Under the pieces are notes generated by a model, which was not told the origin of the DNA, searched no databases, and saw only the letters and a list, made by a program, of their open reading frames with translations. Below, one piece after another: positions 42,245-53,809 of a DNA stretch of 64,000 bases (position 1 is its first letter; each line of letters opens with the position of its first letter). The DNA comes from Sycobia sp. Sy_11 (Eukaryota; Arthropoda; Insecta; Hymenoptera; Epichrysomallidae). A program made the position numbers and the translations under genes. The stretch covers positions 972,501 to 1,036,500 of the forward strand of contig JACCIC010000124.1 of NCBI GenBank assembly GCA_018907035.1. The letters are read 5' to 3'.

Positions 42245-43110
42245 AAAAAGGAAAGAGAGAATATCGAAAAAGTTGTAGGAGATAAATTGAAAGCTGTCAT
42301 TACAATACTTGAAAAGCATGTCGAATCAAAAAGTTTAAAGTCTTCTAATCTCATTTCGGATGATCACAGCATTAAAAAACCAACTAAATTCCGAAAAAAG
42401 TTGAGTTTTATGTTAGATAATAATATTTGCTACATAAAAGGTTATGCTTTCGATGATGATTTTGCCGTATTAGATAACTCAATGATGAATTCGACATTCA
42501 CATCTATGAATAAAAACAATGTTAAAACTAATATTTTAGATCAAAGCCGCAGTAAATTCTATAACATATATGGAGGAAGAAATATTGGAGATATGCACAT
42601 ACGTGCTTGATGATTCTGAAATTATATTTGATGATAATAAAATAAAAGTGAAAGATTTAACTTATCCTAACAGTAATGGACTAATGGAGCTACTTATTAA
42701 AAAAGAACCAAACGACATATAAGTCCAGCAAATCGTGAAAATTATCGCAGTATTCTAGAAGCAATAAGTTCTCACCGTAAAAAATATAGTAAAGATGATT
42801 CTATTCGCTGATCGAAGAGTAGAAAATATTTCAACATCATTGCACCGATGTTTCGCAACAGTGCTAGTCATACAAAAAAAGGGAGGAGGAGGTAACATAC
42901 TTAAATACAAAATAGTAAAGAAAGATTCTTCAATAGAGTTAGTGTACTGGGCTGATCCGAATGAGCTTGTTAAGAGATTAAGATTATTAATTACTGAACA
43001 ATCAACTGGAAATAACAATCATATCAATGAAATCCATTCAATTATTGAGGAACTGCGTGAAATAGGATTTATATTAATGTACATACTTTTTTTTCAATCA
43101 GTATCATCAT
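42242..43110 (+). pseudogene. DUF8207-like Polinton protein, frameshifted
   Basis: The N-terminal part is charged and helical (KKERENIEKVVGDKL). The middle in shifted frame has a YPNSNGLMELLIKKEPND segment, matching the TPGLWELLTKK-type motif of a protein widespread in arthropod Polintons. The last part (42795-43080) has GGGGNILKYKIV, YWADPNELVKRLRLLI and NHINEIHSIIEELREIGFI, the conserved C-terminus of that family. At least two frameshifts and one stop, near 42607, 42720 and 42800. The function in the element is unknown to me. Confidence 0.6.
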
Positions 43111-43167
43111 GAGTCTCGATTAGTTAAGAAATTTGAGAGACTCGAAGGGGAGTCGAGGTCCGCCAGG

Positions 43168-43585
43168 CATGGGATACAATTTTACAACAGATGGCAATTT
43201 TAATATAGAAACGAACGACTTTGTAATGTTGGTGAAGCTACTGTAGATACTGATGCAGCTTGTGTAAAAACGTTATATTCAATCTTGCAGCAGGAACTAA
43301 GCACTGTATCTTCAAAAATTAATGAAGTTCTAAAAGAAAATGAGAATTATCATGAATAAAATGGCTTGATAACAGAAGAGAAATTCAAAGATCTTCATTA
43401 AAAATATTATGCACATAATGAAAATCGATTTACATTGGAAGAAAGAATGAGTAATTTCGATAAAAAGCTTATGACAACCGATCAGTATCAGTCAGAACTA
43501 GAATCGAAATTAAAAACTCTTAGTGACTCGCATACTCTTTTAAGAGATAGTGTTTCACAAAGGTTATTAATGTGAACGCTTTTGT
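43168..43585 (+). pseudogene. Fibre-like or structural ORF of Maverick 2, broken
   Basis: MGYNFTTDGNFNIE followed, after a frameshift, by RLCNVGEATVDTDA and a heptad-like coiled coil (LYSILQQELSTVSSKINEVL). The FTTDGNFDxxxKRLCNVxxxxxxxDA pattern is shared by proteins in arthropod Polintons and resembles fibre-shaft starts. Stops near 43358 and 43400. The assignment as fibre is inference. Confidence 0.45.
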
Positions 43586-43639
43586 AAAAGAGATTGAAAA
43601 ATGCATCGAAAAAATCATCAAAGGCAAAGTCAACAGGAA

Positions 43640-44440
43640 ATGTGACATAAAGTGGTTGAAGAGCTACACAAACCTGCTCGTCGCAGACATAAGCGAAGAG
43701 AATATGATATACGTGGTATAGATGAAACTTGTCAAGAAGATCTTGTAGAAATGATACCCTACTCTCAGGAGAATAAAGGCTTTCGATACTTACTCACTGT
43801 TATAGATTTGTTTTGGAAGTATGCTTGGGCTTAACCAGTAAAGTCAAAGAGTGGCAACGATGTTACTCTGGCTATGAATACGATATTGAAACATGAAGGA
43901 TGCCATTGTGAATGATTTAATAGAACATTAAAAAATGCAATGTGGATAAAATTCAGCAAACAAGGAAATTAAAAATGGATATCTATCTAGTAGGATATCT
44001 ATCCTACCAGATTTGCTGAAAACTTACAATTCAAGAAAATTTCGAATAATAGGAATTGAGCCTGAAAATGTAAGCCAAGAAAACGAAAAGGACGTGAAGA
44101 AGCATTTTTCAATTGAGATGATATCAAGGAAAAAACTGAAATACAATGTTGGAGATAATATAAGAATCAGTAAAATAAAACGTATTTTGAAAAAGACTAC
44201 ACACCTAATTGGTCTACTGAAAATTTTACAATATCAAGAGTTGTAAAAACTGATCGAGTAATTTATCAAGTTAAAGATTATTATGATAAGCCTGTACCCG
44301 GGGGGTTTTATGAAACTGAAATTCAAAAGACTAAGTATCCTGAAATTTATCTAGAAAAAAAGTGCTAAAATGGAATGATAACCGCGTATGTATTAAATGA
44401 TTAGGATTCAATATAGCAGATAATAGTTGAATAAATAAAA
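43640..44440 (+). pseudogene. Polinton retroviral-type integrase with C-terminal chromodomain, broken
   Basis: The catalytic start is open (43652-43834): LHKPARRRHKRREYDIRGID, DLVEMIPYSQENKGFRYLL and TVIDLFWKYAWA carry the first Asp of the DDE set. The central part is deleted or scrambled (43850-44010). The C-terminal part (44013-44380) has YNVGDNIRISKIK, then GGFYETEIQKTKYPEIYLEKK in another frame, then a KW/LGF/NSW chromodomain remnant up to 44440. Integrases of this type insert the element and make ~6-bp target duplications. Clearly inactive. Confidence 0.8.
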
Positions 44441-44635
44441 AAGAAATTAATTGAATACAAGATATAATATAAGCAACATATATGGATAGGATAATGGATA
44501 AATAAGAACAACATTGTATTATGATTATAATATTTATTTATATAATTAAGTTATATGATTTTTTTTTTGTTTTTGACAAATAAATAATGAAAAGAAATAA
44601 AACTATGTGTTTTATAATTACTTAAGGCAGTATTC

Positions 44636-46245
44636 TACTTTAGACCTTCGAAAAAAACGCTATTTTTGCGAAATTTTTCTGCGAATGCTACTGAAGATAT
44701 GGATGTAGGATTTGAAATGCTTAATAAATACACTCTTTTAGTTCATAAAAAAAATTTTTTTATTTATTTTATATATTTTTTATACATGTAAAGTATCATC
44801 AAAGCCAACACCTCAAAAAGTAGGTAACGTTGTCATGGTCGTAAAATCTTGCCGACGGATGGTCTGAAACAAAAAAATCAAATAGTCGTATGTTCAGTAT
44901 GACTCCAGAAACCGATCTAACTAGAATATTTTATGTACGTACAAAATCAACAAAATGACGAATAAAATACAAAAGAAAAAAAATTGCTGTTTTCCCGACT
45001 TTTTTCAATAAAAATATAGTTAGAATTAAAATTTTTAATTAATTGTAGTTAGAACGGTTGATACAAACATATAGAATGTGTCTTAAAATTTCAGAAGGAT
45101 CGGTTCAATAGTTTTTTAGTTTTTACGACCACTGTACTTGAAAACGCTCTTTTGAGAATAACGCGTTTAAAGTTTTTGTAAGTGAAAAATCGTAGAAAAA
45201 ATTATCTTACGCTCAATCAGCGATGCCTGGGCCATACAATGTGCCTTCAACTTGTTAAAGGCGAGTATTTTCATCTAATTTAGCCTGCTTTTTTTGAGTT
45301 CTGCTCTCCTTAGAAGCCTCAGTCGAGCGGCGATTTTCTCGAACGATGCGCTGTTGGTAGCGCATATTCGCGAGCTGCATAGCGGTTTGACCGATTTTCA
45401 GGGCCATAATTTCCATTATTTTCAAAAGTGGGCTGAATACTTCATTAAAAATGCAGGCAACAGTGAGGCATGCTATTTTAACGATTTTTTTTCCATTATA
45501 GACATGTTTCGGTGCCATAGCCCAAATTGTTGAGTTGAAAGACTCACTGTTATATTGAGTGTTTCTGCCCAAACATCTCTCCAGCAATTCCGTTTTTCTT
45601 AGATCTTCGTAGATCGGTTTCTGCACCTATTGTACATCACTAGCAAGAGCAGGACGATGTTTATAATTTTTGAAAGCGTTGTTTGCTTCGGCCTTCTTAT
45701 ACTTGCACCAGCTGTCTGAAGAGTACGTATGCTGTGGTTTGGAGTCTATTGAGATTTTGTGATAATAGCCGGCCCAGATCTCGTTTCGCATGCCTTCTAC
45801 TGAATTTGAATTCCATTGAATTGCAAGACTGTAGTTTTTAGATAACTTTTTCATTAATTCGATACTTAGATCAGCAGTCTTCACTTTTTTAATCACAACT
45901 TTTGGTTTCTTCACAACTTTCTTCGAAATACAGAAGCAAAATTATAAAGGCAATGTAATATTGAGAAGCAAATGTATATATTTTGATGAGAATATATATA
46001 GGTGTAATGATTTACATTAGGGGAACAACTGCTGCAGCGAAAAATGTCAGGTAGATGGCTTATCCGGCGCGCGCGCTGGGCGGATCGGAATAGCGCGCTC
46101 AGGTAAGTGCGTTCGAAAGGTGAAAAAGGATAGTTAGACTATTTGAATCTTATCTAAAATTTTGGTCTAACATTCTTGAATATATTTAGTTTCGAAAAAT
46201 GTAAAAAAAAACTTTTTTTTCAAAGTTGTAAAGTAGAATACTGCC
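44636..46245 (-). mobile_element. Kolobok-type DNA transposon with TTAA target duplication
   Basis: TTAA at 44632-44635 and 46246-46249 flanks mirrored ends GGCAGTATTCTACTT and AAGTAGAATACTGCC (perfect over 15 bp, looser further in). Length 1,610 bp. Inside, a minus-strand transposase remnant. TTAA duplication is typical of piggyBac and Kolobok; the transposase is not piggyBac-like, so Kolobok is favoured. It lies within Maverick 2. Confidence 0.8.
45255..45914 (-). pseudogene. Transposase of the TTAA element (Mutator-like domain family), one stop
   Basis: One reading frame from about 45914 to 45255 with a single TAG at 45627-45629. The first part has NSNSVEGMRNEIWAGYYHK, SSDSWCKYKKAEA and NYKHRPAL; the second has PIYEDLRKTELLERCLGRN, YNSESFNSTIWAMAPK and a C-terminal Arg/Lys/Glu-rich helix (EASKESRTQKKQAK). 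This pattern (DSWCKYQ, PIYxDLSxxxLLxRCLxGxTQNxNESxNS) is the Mutator-like transposase domain found in many ant and beetle proteins. The N-terminal part, where a THAP domain would be expected in Kolobok, is absent. Confidence 0.7.
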
Positions 46246-46249
46246 TTAA

Positions 46250-46635
46250 GAAGTAGAAGTATTAATCTTAAAACAATTAAGATCCTGGTACTCTATAAAT
46301 AAACAAAGCTTATTTGCTTTGTTAGCCATATTTATGAAAAATTCTTCATCTTTTAATATGACTGACGATATCTTTGTAGTAAGAATATTTGAAAGTTGTC
46401 CTCCAGCTTCACAACGACTTTGGTATCATATTTTGTGGAGATTTGCTTAAGAGCAGTTACCATGTACTGATGATTTTTCTCCAATTCCGTACATTTTTTT
46501 GCTCGGCAAGAACTCGCTCTCAGAAATTTTATTCAGAGTGGCTAAATCCATTCCAAAGGAAAAAAATATTTTCTTAATTCTACCATAGTAAAAATTAATT
46601 TTTTTGAAGACAAAATTAACTATGAATCTTATCTA
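46250..46635. other. Maverick 2 interior, no recognised gene
   Basis: AT-rich sequence between the Kolobok element and the acidic ORF. Nothing could be supported. Confidence 0.5.
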
Positions 46636-47160
46636 TTAGATTAGTCTTGTTTTCTTTGAAGAAGATTGACAATTCTCAAACTGTTCAACTGCTCTAATGA
46701 GTTCTTTATCATCCTGAGTCTGTTCATGCAGCTGATTCCCCAACACAATTTCTGCCTCTTCCATTGCCTTATGGATTACATTTCGTCTCTCGACTTCAAC
46801 TGAGCTTGCGCCTTCGAATACTTCCAAGATTTCTTCAGGATTCCATTCATGTGATAGTTCATCCGATGTATTATCTATACTCAACGCTAATTGGTTCACC
46901 TTCACTGCTATAAAGCGCCATCGTCTCTCGTGCAGTTCGATATTCATTGGTTGCTTTATCGCTACTATCTTGTTCTGAGTGTATATCTACCGTTACTCGA
47001 ATCTCATTGATGAGTTTATTCTCCCTCTCATCTTCCTCAGTAGCTGCACCTACTTGAGCTACTTTTTCATTTGACTCATCTTATCCCCTCTCATTATCAT
47101 TTCCCTCCTCTATTTGCTGACTTTTACTTTCTATTATTTCTCTCTCTACCTTGCAGCTTG
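46636..47160 (-). pseudogene. Unrecognised acidic ORF of Maverick 2, frameshifted
   Basis: Two minus-strand frames: 47160-46940 (SQQIEEGNDNERG, a stop, then EEDERENKLINEIRVTV) and 46947-46636 (HERRWRFIAVKVNQLALSID, EWNPEEILEVFEGASSVEVE). Strongly acidic with helical character. It lies directly downstream of the polymerase end and is on the same strand. I do not recognise it. Confidence 0.4.
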
Positions 47161-47179
47161 TGACATTTGCTCTTTTAAA

Positions 47180-48456
47180 ATTTTATAGTGACCCCAAGGT
47201 AATGTGTCCGTGGTATTGGGCAATAAGTATCTTTTATCATCAAATGGATTGAGGGTAATATTTTTCTGTTTTTCGGTATACACAATGTGTAATTTTAAGC
47301 GAATGTTATACTGCTCTCACTGTATAATCAGAAGATCTTTCAAACATCTTCAATAATTTTCGAACGTGATTGATGTTTTTACAACGCTCGATTTTATTCC
47401 TTCAGCTTTTTTACTATCTTTCCTCCATCAATTGAAATACTATACATTTTACTTAGTAAACCAATAAATTCCATCATAATCTTTCCATTAGATTCATCTT
47501 TCATTAGCCCAGGAATTTTTTTATTTTGACACGGAATGCTATACTGATTATTTTCATCATAATCATAAGTATCAAATCTATGAATATTTTTTGATACATA
47601 TCAATATCCTCTACCCCATCTATCAAGCTATCACTGTCAGTATATAGGAGCTCACACTTTTCTCCCACCTGCTGTTTCATGTAAGAGTAGTGAAAATCAT
47701 ACATTAATGTCTTTGATAGATCGAGATACAAAGCCCAATGTATATAGACTTTTTGATTGTTACACTTGTTTTTTTAAGCTGAATGGCATCTAAATTGTCA
47801 TCCAAAATTGCACAGCTATGATAATTAGGTAGAGCTATGCGTGACTCTGCTCCATATCGATCAGTGAATTTATTTACTAAATGTACATCAACGCGAGATC
47901 GTTCTCGTTCAATTTATTTTTTATATACAGCATTAATTTATAATTTATAAAAAAGTTTGTTAATCTCATTTTTTACATGCTTTCGCTGTTCAGTTTCTAG
48001 TTCGACATACGGTTTCAGCCAGGCTTTCTGTTCAAAACTCAAAAGTCTGTACTTTTTTCAATTGAAGACCATTGTCAAGCGCTTGCTTAAGGACGCAATA
48101 ATGAATTATATACCGTTTTTTACCGTTCAATGTAGTTAGAAGTTTCTTCTGTTTTGAACCAGATGGTTTACGATGTCTGGCACATAAAGGTAAATCATAA
48201 TATTTGTCATATATTTCCTTAGGATACTCCAAATCTACTTGAGCAATATAACCTATATCAGAATCTCGTGGTGTATTCATAATGATACGAGATCATTCAT
48301 AATCAACCCACTTAAATTTTAAATTTTCTTTTTAATTTTTAACTTTAATTTTAAACTTTAAATTTTCCAATTGGTAAATGCTGTACCATCGCCAAACCAT
48401 ATAGATTATTAATATCATAATATAAAAGTCTCTTTATTTTACTTTTTATTATATTT
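47180..48456 (-). pseudogene. DNA polymerase B of Maverick 2, C-terminal part
   Basis: Minus-strand fragments matching element 1 polymerase and extending past its truncation. DSDIGYIAQVDLEYPKEIYD and RHRKPSGSKQKKLL (48032-48280) parallel element 1. The segment 47740-48000 holds the degraded motif B region. YTDSDSL (47640) is motif C, and the C-terminus ends in a DTLPWGH-like stretch near 47190. Many stops and frameshifts. The N-terminal part lies 10 kb away at 58478-59088 because copia and a LINE split the gene. Confidence 0.8.
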
Positions 48457-48504
<48 letters not shown>

Positions 48505-48736
48505 AAAATTAATATCAAATAATCTTTTATTTTTCATGGTCTGTTACTCGAAACTGCTATTTGAAGCATAAATATAGATAAGGGCTTCAGAGAGTAGGAC
48601 TTCCTTAGTACAATAAAATTTTTGTCGTACGTTAGTCGCTGCCTACTTGAAGAGGAGAGAGCATTTGCTTAAGCATATATAATTTATTGTGTTTTATTCT
48701 CCTTTTCTTTTATCTGTTTCCCAAAGAATCCAATAG
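48457..48736 (+). repeat. Copia 5' LTR
   Basis: Starts at a (TA)n run and matches the 3' LTR from ACACAAAAATTAATATC to TTTCCCAAAG. The last bases (ATCCAATA) form part of the LINE target duplication. Confidence 0.85.
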
Positions 48737-49061
48737 GGTTTTTTTTTTTTTTTTTTTTGTGACGCAGAGAGGGGACATCTTCTAAAGACACCTCTCTAAG
48801 AAAGGTAGTGTCGGATTCATGGAGCCTTTGCTCGCATGCCTACCGACTAAAACCCCTCCCCGCAGGGATTCCTACCCGGAGGTATCATTCCCTTTACCTG
48901 TTGGGATAAAATATTATTAAACGGAACGGTGTAGGGGGTGGGGGAGTAGGAGTGGGATGTGGATAGGGGAGGAATTGGTGAGTTTAGGGGCTCTGCCTTC
49001 TTGGGGGCAGAGGCTTACGTACGAAAACGAAGTACGGAGTGGCCGATAGTGGCTGATGGGG

Positions 49062-51721
49062 TTACGGATCGTTGATCAGGTGGCAAGGCCTCCTGTAGCG
49101 ATCCGTCGATTTAGGACGGATTTTACTCAGGGACTGGATTCCTGAGTTCGGGTGCTGTTTAATTGATTCTCTCAGATTTTTGGCGAATTTGTTCGCGTAA
49201 TCGTTGAGAGCAAGAAGGTTAGTTTCCTTAAGTACTTGAGTGTTCCTTAAGTACCAAGGGGTGTTCAGGGAAGAGCGTAGCAGCCTCATGTAGGTACCTT
49301 GGAGTCGCTGATGTCTTTCTAGGGGGGTGGACCCCCAGATGGGGATGGCGTATGTGGCAATGCTCCTGATGATGGCGGAGAAGGCTCTGGCCTTTGTTCT
49401 GGGTGACAGGGTTTTGCTATGGAAGAAAGATTTGAGCTTTAAGAAGGCTTCTAGCATTTTGCTCCTGGTGAGGCGGAGGTGTTTGTTCCAGGATAGGTTC
49501 CTGTCGAACGTCACTCCGAGGTATTTGATCGATTGGCTCCACGGGATGGAAGAGCCTTTGATCGTTATTTGTGGAGGGGTGCGGTTTTTACGGGAGATGA
49601 AGATTGCACTGGACTTGCTCTCGTTGATGGAGAGTCTCCACCGTGAGTACCAGTTGATGAGGTGTGGGAGAAATTTGTTTAGCCTTGAGGTGCTGTGGCA
49701 GATTGTTTTAGTGGCGTCTATGAGGGCAATATCGTCCGCATAGAGTGCCGTGGTAATTGTATCGTGTATGGGAAGATCATGGCAGAAAAAAGTAAAAAGT
49801 AGGGGGGAGAGCTTAGACCCTTGAGGGACGCCGGCTGAGATGGCCTTTGGAGAGGAAAGGGAGTTGCCTACCCTAACTCGAATAAATCGGTCTGATAGGA
49901 ACGACTTTATTATCCCGATCAAATAATGGGGGATGTCATTGGCAATGAGCTTGAAGACGAGCCCGTCATGCCATAACCTGTCGAAGGCTTGCTGGACATC
50001 TAACAGCAGCATCGTTGTGTGCAGCCGTCTGTTCATGTTGTCAGCAATGAATTCCGTAACTCTGAGAAGTTGGTGACAGGTGCTGCGCCCTGTGCGGAAC
50101 CCATGCTGACAGCCAGGTATGAGGTTTTTTTCTGGTGACCGAGGTGGAGAGGCGTTTTAGGATAACGCTTTCGGCCACTTTGCTTAGGGAGTTTAGAAGA
50201 CTGATGGGACGGTAGCTTGCGGGGTCGTTGAGGGGCTTCCCAGCTTTTGGAAGACAGACCACTATGGCCGTTTTCCAGGCCTTGGCAAAGTATTGATGTC
50301 TCATCATTGCGTTTACGATATTGCAGATAGACATGATGTGTTTGTAGGGGAGGATTTTTAGTGTGTTGTTATTGATTTTGTCAGCACCAGGGGCTTTCTT
50401 GTTTTGAAGACTGCGAATGATGTCGCGTATCTCTTTGGGGGAGGTAGGGGTAAAGTCCCTGTTTGAAGGGAGGAAGTGTTGAGCTGTCTGGGTGACATGC
50501 TCATGAAAGCGTGAGAGTTCTGGTGCGCTGGGTAGAGGTGAGCACTGATTGCTGAGAGATGATGCGAAGATCTCGGCCTTTTCTTCAGCGAGTGAGAAGG
50601 TTTGGCCATTTTGCTTGAGTGGTGGAAGGCAAGGGCGACTGCCTCGTATAGATTTTATCACCTTCCAGACGTTTTTGGGGTGAGTTTCGGCTTCAGTGAT
50701 GAAATCGTTGAAGCGGCTGTTTCTTAGCTCGTTTATCCGAGAGTGGATGTCCCTTTGTAAGGAGTTGAGTTGGGTTTTGACAAGCGGAGTTCTAAGATGT
50801 TGTCATTTCTTCCGGATTCTATTCTTTTGCTTAATTAGCTTCAAAATACCGTCGGGGAGGTTATTATTAGTGCCCTGTGGAGGGTGGGAGAATGTAACAA
50901 TTCTAACAGCGTGGGTAATGTCATTAGACAGGGAGGTGATCTCTTCATCGATTTGAGAGATCGATAATAAGGGTCTGCATCGAAAGGCTGATATCTCTAG
51001 GTTGAATTTGAGATGTAGCCAGTCGATGTGTTCTGTGTGTGACGGGAGAGAGATGGGTGATGCATGGAAGGCGAGGATCACCGGGCTGTGGTCTGAGCTC
51101 AGTGCACAGATAACCCGGGGGGTCGCTTAGGGGTGTGATATTTTTGGTGAGAAAAATATCGAGAATGTCTGATGCGTGTTGTGGGGAGCTCGGAAAGTGA
51201 GTAGGGGAGGGAGGAGCTTCCACTGTAAAATCATGCCGAATTGTTTTTTTGAGGACGGAGCGGCCGTTGCTATTTCTGGAGCCGCAGCCCCAAGAGGGGT
51301 GCTTAGCATTTAGATCCCCGGCGATGATTGTGGGGGTGTTGCTGCTGAGAAGCAAGGCAAGATCTTTAAAGTTGTTTTGGAGTTGTGGATGGTTATAGCA
51401 TGCAATTACCCTCAAGGGACCTTTTTGGAGGGAAATTTCAACCCCTATTGTCTCGCAGATGGAGGTAGTTGTAATTCTACGGTGGCGGTAGGATTTGCGG
51501 ACGAGGATTGCCACGCCCCCACCGTTAGAGTGCTCTCTGTCCTTCCTATACGTGATGTAGTTTGGAAGGAAGAGTTTGTGGGATGAGTTGAGGTGGGTCT
51601 CGGTGATGCAGGCGATCCCGATGTTTTCCTCCTCCAAGAGTTGGAGGAGTTCTAGAGATATATTTCTGCAGAGGATGCCGTTGGCGTTCCAGTTGAGGAT
51701 CTTTATCTCGGAATTAGCCAT
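49062..51721 (-). pseudogene. LINE ORF2: AP endonuclease and reverse transcriptase, frameshifted
   Basis: Starts at ATG 51721 (MANSEIKILNWNANG). The APE domain has ITETHLNS, GGGVAILVRKSY, IIAGDLNAKHPSWGC (catalytic N/D) and, after a frameshift near 51095, the SDHSPV box. RT (50661-49062) has KKAPGADKINNNTLKIL, YRPISLLNSLSKV, then after a frameshift near 50040 the segments LLLDVQQAFDRLWHDGL (catalytic Asp), GVPQGSKLSPLLF, and YADDIALID with the catalytic pair. The C-terminal region shows WGSTPLERHQRLQ, usual in the Jockey clade. Frameshifts at about 51095, 50700 and 50040. It copies its RNA at nicked target DNA. Confidence 0.88.
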
Positions 51722-53036
51722 TATTTGGTTTGCAGAGAGCGGCGGTAATGTTCGTGACGAACTGCATTATGATGTTTTGCAGTTCGGACGCAATGGGAGG
51801 CGAGTTGATTTGCAAAGATGCCGCTGATGCTGCACTGTTGCTCACTATGCTCGCATATGTGGTGCGGGTGGGGTTTGTCCGATTTTTATGAGGATTGGGG
51901 GTGATGCTCTTTTTCTGTATGAGCTGCGGTGGGGGGGGGGGTGTTACCGGTTTTGGGAGCATTTACCGGCTTCCCTAGTTTTTGGGGGAGCTTGTCATTC
52001 TTTGGCGCTTTGGGGCAGCCCCTGTAAGTTGCCCTGTGCTCTCCTTTGCAGTTAGCGCAGGTGGGGCGCGCGTCTTTATTGTCTTTTAGAGGACATGACG
52101 GGGTGGCATGATTTTTGCTGCAAAAAGCGCAGGCCCATGCAGTGTGGCAGTAGTTTGCCGTGTGATTATATTTGAGGCAACGCCGGCACTGCGGCGTGCC
52201 TTTCGACTTTCTCTTTGCCTCCACTTTTATGTTGAGACCACCGATGGTGCTTAAGTCGAAGATTGACTTAGCAGTGGGTGAGGAGGGGTCTAGGTGAACG
52301 GCCACTAGCGGCCAGATTTTTTCGCCGCTACGCATTCGGTGAATTCGTCGTGGGGTGTAACCTTTCGAATTTAGTTCATTCAGGATGTCTTCGTCTTTGA
52401 TGGCTTCGTTTATACCCCAAATGACTACAACCAAGTCCCGTTCTTCGGGAAGTTGGTTGGTGGTATATTGTATTTTAGTATTTTCTAGGCGGGCCGTTAG
52501 GTGCCTGAAGTCCTCTACCGTTGCCGCATACACCTTGACCGAGTCAGAGGTGTTGACGGCCCGGCGAACGGAGATTCCGGCATTTTCTATGGCGATCTTT
52601 AGTTTTGGCCAAATCATTTTTTGGCGGATGATGATTGGGGTGGGGGTCGAAGAGCAATGGTGGATTCTTTTTCAGTGTCAGAATCCAGATCGGAGAGCGT
52701 TGGTGCGGATTTGGCAACGCGAATGCGTTTACGGCCTTGCTTTATGAACTCGGCTTCTTCGGAGATCGGAGTTGATTCAGAGACGGTTATTTTGGTAGCG
52801 GGAGTGCAGAAAATTGCTGCCTCCTGAAAGAAATCCGTGGCGGACGAGGATGATATAGAAGTTCCGGTGGTGTGGCGTGATGTTGCCACCGATTGAGAGA
52901 AGGTTGGGTCTGTTGTGGTGGTGGTTATTATATTTTGTAGGCGGTCAATGTGATCCCGAAGGCCGATGATAATTTCTATCAGCTTTTGGGGGGGAAGACC
53001 GTCGAGGTCGGTGGTAAGGCCGGTGTCCATGTCCAT
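51714..53036 (-). pseudogene. LINE ORF1: gag-like protein with zinc knuckles, frameshifted
   Basis: Starts at ATG 53036 (MDMDTGLTTDLDGLPPQKL). After a shift near 52615 it continues with the PRE_C2HC-type segment (VVVIWGINEAIKDEDILNEL, GYTPRRIHRMRS) and three CCHC knuckles: CRRCLKYNHTANYC, CAFCSKNHATPSC and CANCKGEHRATYRGC. A run of G residues near 51932 causes a second shift, and the C-terminus (51962-51714) ends CKPNNG. Its TAA stop overlaps the ORF2 start in the 8-nt string ATGGCTAA. Binds the element RNA. Confidence 0.85.
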
Positions 53037-53629
53037 GGAGTCGGACTTACAAATGAGTGGAGGAAGGTTGCCTCCAGTTTGTGATTGGGGGGGGGGGGTT
53101 AAGGGTAGAGGGAAAGGTTGGGTGTGGGATATTATAGCTGTGAAGAAATATTTAAATATGTAAATATAAATATAAATATAGGAATGATTAAATTCTAAAT
53201 AAATATATATATATTAGTTATAGAATTAGTTAAAAATGAGGTAAGTCAAATATAAATTATATAAGTTTAATTTAAGAGAGTTTAGTTTGAGTTTAAGATA
53301 GATGAGAATTTAAGTTAAAATTAAAATCAAGATTAATGTTAAAATTGAATTAAAATTAAAATTAAAATTAAAAAATTAAAAAAAAATTAAAGTTAAAATT
53401 TTTTTGAGGTAATTTTTAAAAAGTTTTAAGAGTTTCTTACAAACTTATAATTTATAAATTATATAAATTATAAATTACAAGTTATGTAAGAGATAAATGA
53501 GAATTGATGTGTCGATGTTATGTCATGATGTCTCATGCGATGATCATGTCACTGATCGTGACGTTGCCGATGAGTATGATGATGACGTGTGTGTGTGTCG
53601 ATTCGAGGATTCGATGACGCTTGATGATG
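53037..53629 (-). other. LINE 5' UTR
   Basis: AT-rich, with A/T-rich simple repeats and a CATCATC-rich stretch (53520-53630). It is placed inside the LINE by the target duplication at 53630. An open frame of 60 codons on plus here is not considered real. Confidence 0.6.
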
Positions 53630-53636
53630 ATCCAAT

Positions 53637-53650
53637 AGGTAATGGGTCAG
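53637..53650 (+). promoter_or_regulatory. Copia primer binding site (initiator-tRNA-Met half type)
   Basis: GGTAATGGGTCAGA resembles GGTTATGGGCCCAG, the copia primer site that pairs with an internal fragment of initiator tRNA-Met. It directly follows the LTR end once the LINE is removed. Confidence 0.6.
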
Positions 53651-53809
53651 ACATATATATAAATAATAACGAAAGTTAATTAAAAAATAAATAAATAAAT
53701 AAAAAAACATAAAAAATAAATTTTTTTTGATTAATCAAAATAGTGAAAAATGTGGTATTAGTGTATGTGCTAAAAGGAAGTGATTTTCAGTGTGAACTAA
53801 AATATAAAA

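Larger units (their letters stand above)
48738..53629 (-). mobile_element. Jockey-type non-LTR retrotransposon (LINE)
   Basis: A 4.9-kb minus-strand element with a 10-bp target duplication (ATCCAATAGG at 48728-48737 and 53630-53639) and a ~22-bp poly(A) tail at its 3' end (the T run at 48740-48761 on plus). It holds a 5' UTR (53037-53629), ORF1 (Cys-His gag) and ORF2 (endonuclease plus RT). The clean TSD and tail show a complete retrotransposition event. Frameshifts in both ORFs make it inactive today. Confidence 0.92.

Noticed and set aside
44636..46245. piggyBac element based on TTAA
   Set aside because: The transposase motifs and GGCAG ends do not fit piggyBac.
53497..53679. Asp-rich 60-codon plus-strand ORF before copia gag
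   Set aside because: It spans the LINE target duplication at 53630-53639, so it crosses two unrelated elements.
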